Assembly (NCBI GenBank): GCA_023262305.1
Contig: JALRCK010000024.1
Location: 5,668-13,573, forward strand
Source: Deltaproteobacteria bacterium
Lineage (GTDB): Bacteria > Bdellovibrionota_C > UBA2361 > OMII01
Length of the DNA: 7,906 nucleotides
Direction: 5' to 3'
Shown: positions 5,828 through 7,906 of the stretch, in pieces
How positions within the stretch are numbered: position 1 is the first letter of the stretch
Layout: every line of letters begins with the position of its first letter
The notes under the pieces: model-generated
What the model was told of the DNA's origin: nothing
The model's input: only the letters and a program-made list of their open reading frames with translations
The model's database searches: none
Program-made: the position numbers and the translations under genes

Positions 5828-7906
5828 CACTTTTATTGCTCATCGCTTTTCTTGCGGTTGTAGGGACAACTCTCGCAGTTCCTCTGTTTGAGTTTGTGTT
5901 CGGGACTCTCCTCCTCGTCCCAGTGGGTCGGTATCTCATCGCATGGTGCCTCTTGCAGACCGGATACGATGTCCCAAATACGATGGTATCGACTCTTCTC
6001 TACGCGGTGTCGTTTGGAGTGGTTGTGGCTCTTGCATACAAAGTGTTCGGCCGAAGAACGTCCCCGATAGCGAAGACGGAATGGTATCCACTAGCGTTCT
6101 TCGGACTCATATTTTGTTTGGCCTACTTCCTGTGCATGCAGTGGCCTGACTTCATCGATTTAGGAGAGCGCCTTCGCGACTACTCAATGCTTGCGTCCTC
6201 CATCGATTCTCCAGTGGTTCCGCGGGAGCCATGGATGGAGGGGATTAAGCTCAACTACTACGTCTATTGGTATCGCTTCGGGAATCTTTTGAGCTCGGTG
6301 CTCGGAATGTATCCGTGGGAAGCGTACCACGCGATCATCTCGTTCTCGATATCGCTCTATGCTGCTGTGATCTTTCAGATCGTTCGAGTGGTGCTCAGAG
6401 GCGGTGTAGGAGCGGCAGCTCTGGCAGGATTATTTATCCCGTTCGGCGCAAATGTAGCAGGCATGTTGTGTGTAAAACATGCCGAGAAGGGGATCGGCTG
6501 GGAGCCGGATAACGGATGGTGGGGTCCATCGCGAGTCATTCAAGGCGCTATCGATGAATTTCCTGCTTGGTCGTTTGTGCTTGGGGATGCCCATCCTCAC
6601 TTTCTTAACATCGCAGCTCTACCTCTCTTCAGTCTGCTTCTCTTCCGGATTTTGACGAGCGGGGGTGCTCTGAGCTTTCGATTTGGGCAAGCAGGAGCTT
6701 TTGTTGTTGGAGCAGCGCTCTTTCTCAAGGCGAGTAACGCATGGGAAGTGCCGATGTGGATCGGAACGGTTGTGTGTGTCGGCGTGCTCGGGACGTTTGG
6801 GATGCTTTCACCCAAGGAGTTTCAGAAACGGTTGCGCCTTGATCAGATCACCGCTTTCGAGAGGGTGAAGCTGGCCACGGGATTACTCGTGCTCCTGGCA
6901 TCCCTGGTAGCGGTTTGGAAATTTCACGATCCTAAATCTCCCACCAATAGTATCTTTGTAGTCCTTTTCGGACTCGCATTTTGCACCTTTAGTTTTCCGC
7001 TCGGGATTCTCCCTGATGATCTTGCACAGCGAGCCAAAAAGTTCCGAGTCTCCCCGCTGTGGGGATCATTTTGGGTCGTGCTCTTCGGTACGCTCTGGAT
7101 GTCGGGGCATCACATCGTACCACCGGATGTTATTCCACTTAGACTCGTACGGCAGCCTACGCAGGTAACAGCAACCGATGAACTACTGATGCACTGGGGA
7201 TTCCACCTTGGCCTGTTAACCCTCGGCTCATTGTTTCTGCTTCGCCTCTCGATGCAGACGATACTATTGGCGGGGTTTCTTGCGCTCTCCCTCATGTTCG
7301 ACAAAGCAGCCCTCTACCTCTTTTGCGTGATGGCGCTCCAGATCGTACGGATCCTTCAGGATAAGGAGGAAGGTGCTGCGGCGCAATGGAGTAGAGTTTT
7401 TGAGGACACCTTTATCATGTCAGGGCTTGTGCTCGTCCTTACCCCTGAGTTCGTGTTTCTCGACGACTCGTATGGACCAGAGATCGATCGCATGAACACG
7501 ATATTCAAGTTCTACACAACGGCGTGGGGACTTTTGGGTCTTGGAGCCGTCAGTGTTGTAGTACGGGCCTTGCGAAGATTTGAGCCTCAAACTGCCCAGT
7601 ATGGAATAGTTGTGCCTGTAACGTGCGGCATTGTTGTGGCAGCTGCACTTGGCTACGGGGCTCGGCAGTTTTACAACCACACCGGTCCGATGAGGGCGAA
7701 TGGTTCACTTGATCCAACCTTTGAGTCAAAGCTTGAGGGGCTGGGTGAAGCGAATCGGTGGCACCCAGGTTCAGCGGATGCGATTCGAGCTTTAAGAAAG
7801 CTTCCGAAGGGAAGGGTGCTTGAAGCTCAGGGTAAGGCGTACAGCTACACAGGATTCGTCTCAACTCTTGCAGCCCAACCGTCGTACCTCGGATGGGCCA
7901 ACCACA
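5824..7906 (+). CDS. DUF2298 / YYY-related membrane protein, second of the pair (3' partial)
   Basis: The frame from ATG 5824 stays open for 694 codons to the window edge. It is hydrophobic throughout and parallels its neighbour: GERLRD (114-119), PWMEG (136-140), LNYYVYW (143-149), GDAHPH (254-259), NAWE (305-308), DRMNTIFKFY (555-564) and a C-terminal LEAQGKAY with YLGWANH (688-694). The matched order and spacing make it a diverged paralogue. It lacks a third Tyr and Gly in the YYYxG position and has HPH instead of HAH. The matching LGWxxH motif in the first protein lies about 100 residues from its end, so a similar amount is probably missing here. The ATGA overlap with the first gene implies coupled synthesis, and the two may form a complex or successive steps. 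Function is inferred only at family level (GT-C-like). Confidence 0.85.
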   Translation, partial: MTLLLLIAFLAVVGTTLAVPLFEFVFGTLLLVPVGRYLIAWCLLQTGYDVPNTMVSTLLYAVSFGVVVALAYKVFGRRTSPIAKTEWYPLAFFGLIFCLAYFLCMQWPDFIDLGERLRDYSMLASSIDSPVVPREPWMEGIKLNYYVYWYRFGNLLSSVLGMYPWEAYHAIISFSISLYAAVIFQIVRVVLRGGVGAAALAGLFIPFGANVAGMLCVKHAEKGIGWEPDNGWWGPSRVIQGAIDEFPAWSFVLGDAHPHFLNIAALPLFSLLLFRILTSGGALSFRFGQAGAFVVGAALFLKASNAWEVPMWIGTVVCVGVLGTFGMLSPKEFQKRLRLDQITAFERVKLATGLLVLLASLVAVWKFHDPKSPTNSIFVVLFGLAFCTFSFPLGILPDDLAQRAKKFRVSPLWGSFWVVLFGTLWMSGHHIVPPDVIPLRLVRQPTQVTATDELLMHWGFHLGLLTLGSLFLLRLSMQTILLAGFLALSLMFDKAALYLFCVMALQIVRILQDKEEGAAAQWSRVFEDTFIMSGLVLVLTPEFVFLDDSYGPEIDRMNTIFKFYTTAWGLLGLGAVSVVVRALRRFEPQTAQYGIVVPVTCGIVVAAALGYGARQFYNHTGPMRANGSLDPTFESKLEGLGEANRWHPGSADAIRALRKLPKGRVLEAQGKAYSYTGFVSTLAAQPSYLGWANH

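Overview
The window is bacterial chromosomal DNA with tight gene packing, ATGA stop/start overlaps and base composition that looks balanced to slightly GC-rich (judged by eye, not counted). It shows no rRNA, tRNA, insertion sequence, phage gene, CRISPR array or plasmid gene. The taxon cannot be fixed. The gene mix is a HemW radical-SAM protein, a YheT-type hydrolase, a blasticidin-S-deaminase-like cytidine deaminase, and two DUF2298/'Chlor_Arch_YYY' membrane proteins. DUF2298 is classically known from Chloroflexi and Archaea, but this set fits an uncultured environmental bacterial lineage, and I would not name a phylum with confidence.

Layout. Bases 1-97 hold the last codons of an unidentified upstream gene ending in an acidic-then-basic tail. 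It overlaps hemW (94-1296) by ATGA. After a 115-bp gap come two + strand genes: an unrecognised 132-aa protein (1412-1810) with a good Shine-Dalgarno, and 17 bp later a small cytidine/blasticidin-S-like deaminase (1828-2232). The deaminase gene runs 32 bp into the end of a convergent minus-strand alpha/beta hydrolase of the YheT family (2201-3196). A 330-bp gap (3197-3526) separates yheT from the divergent membrane-protein genes. It is the most structured non-coding stretch: a near-perfect 13-bp hairpin overlapping a competing hairpin followed by Ts, a second long hairpin, and an 18-codon basic leader ORF with its own Shine-Dalgarno that ends 8 bp before the next gene.

The right half (3527-7906) is a tandem pair of large polytopic membrane proteins of the DUF2298/YYY family, joined by another ATGA overlap. 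The first is complete at 766 aa (or 761). The second runs off the window after 694 codons. They share an ordered series of motifs (an acidic GExxxD loop, PWxxG followed by YY, D-x-H-x-H, N-x-W, DRMNTIFK, LGWxxH), so they are diverged paralogues. The second lacks the YYYxG signature and the first has HAH where the second has HPH. The family is thought to be related to GT-C glycosyltransferases, so the likely theme is lipid-linked sugar transfer or envelope polysaccharide assembly, but no substrate can be read from the sequence.

The most interesting points are the split, co-translated YYY pair and the structured leader with its micro-ORF in front of it. The left half is mostly housekeeping genes plus one uncharacterised small protein.
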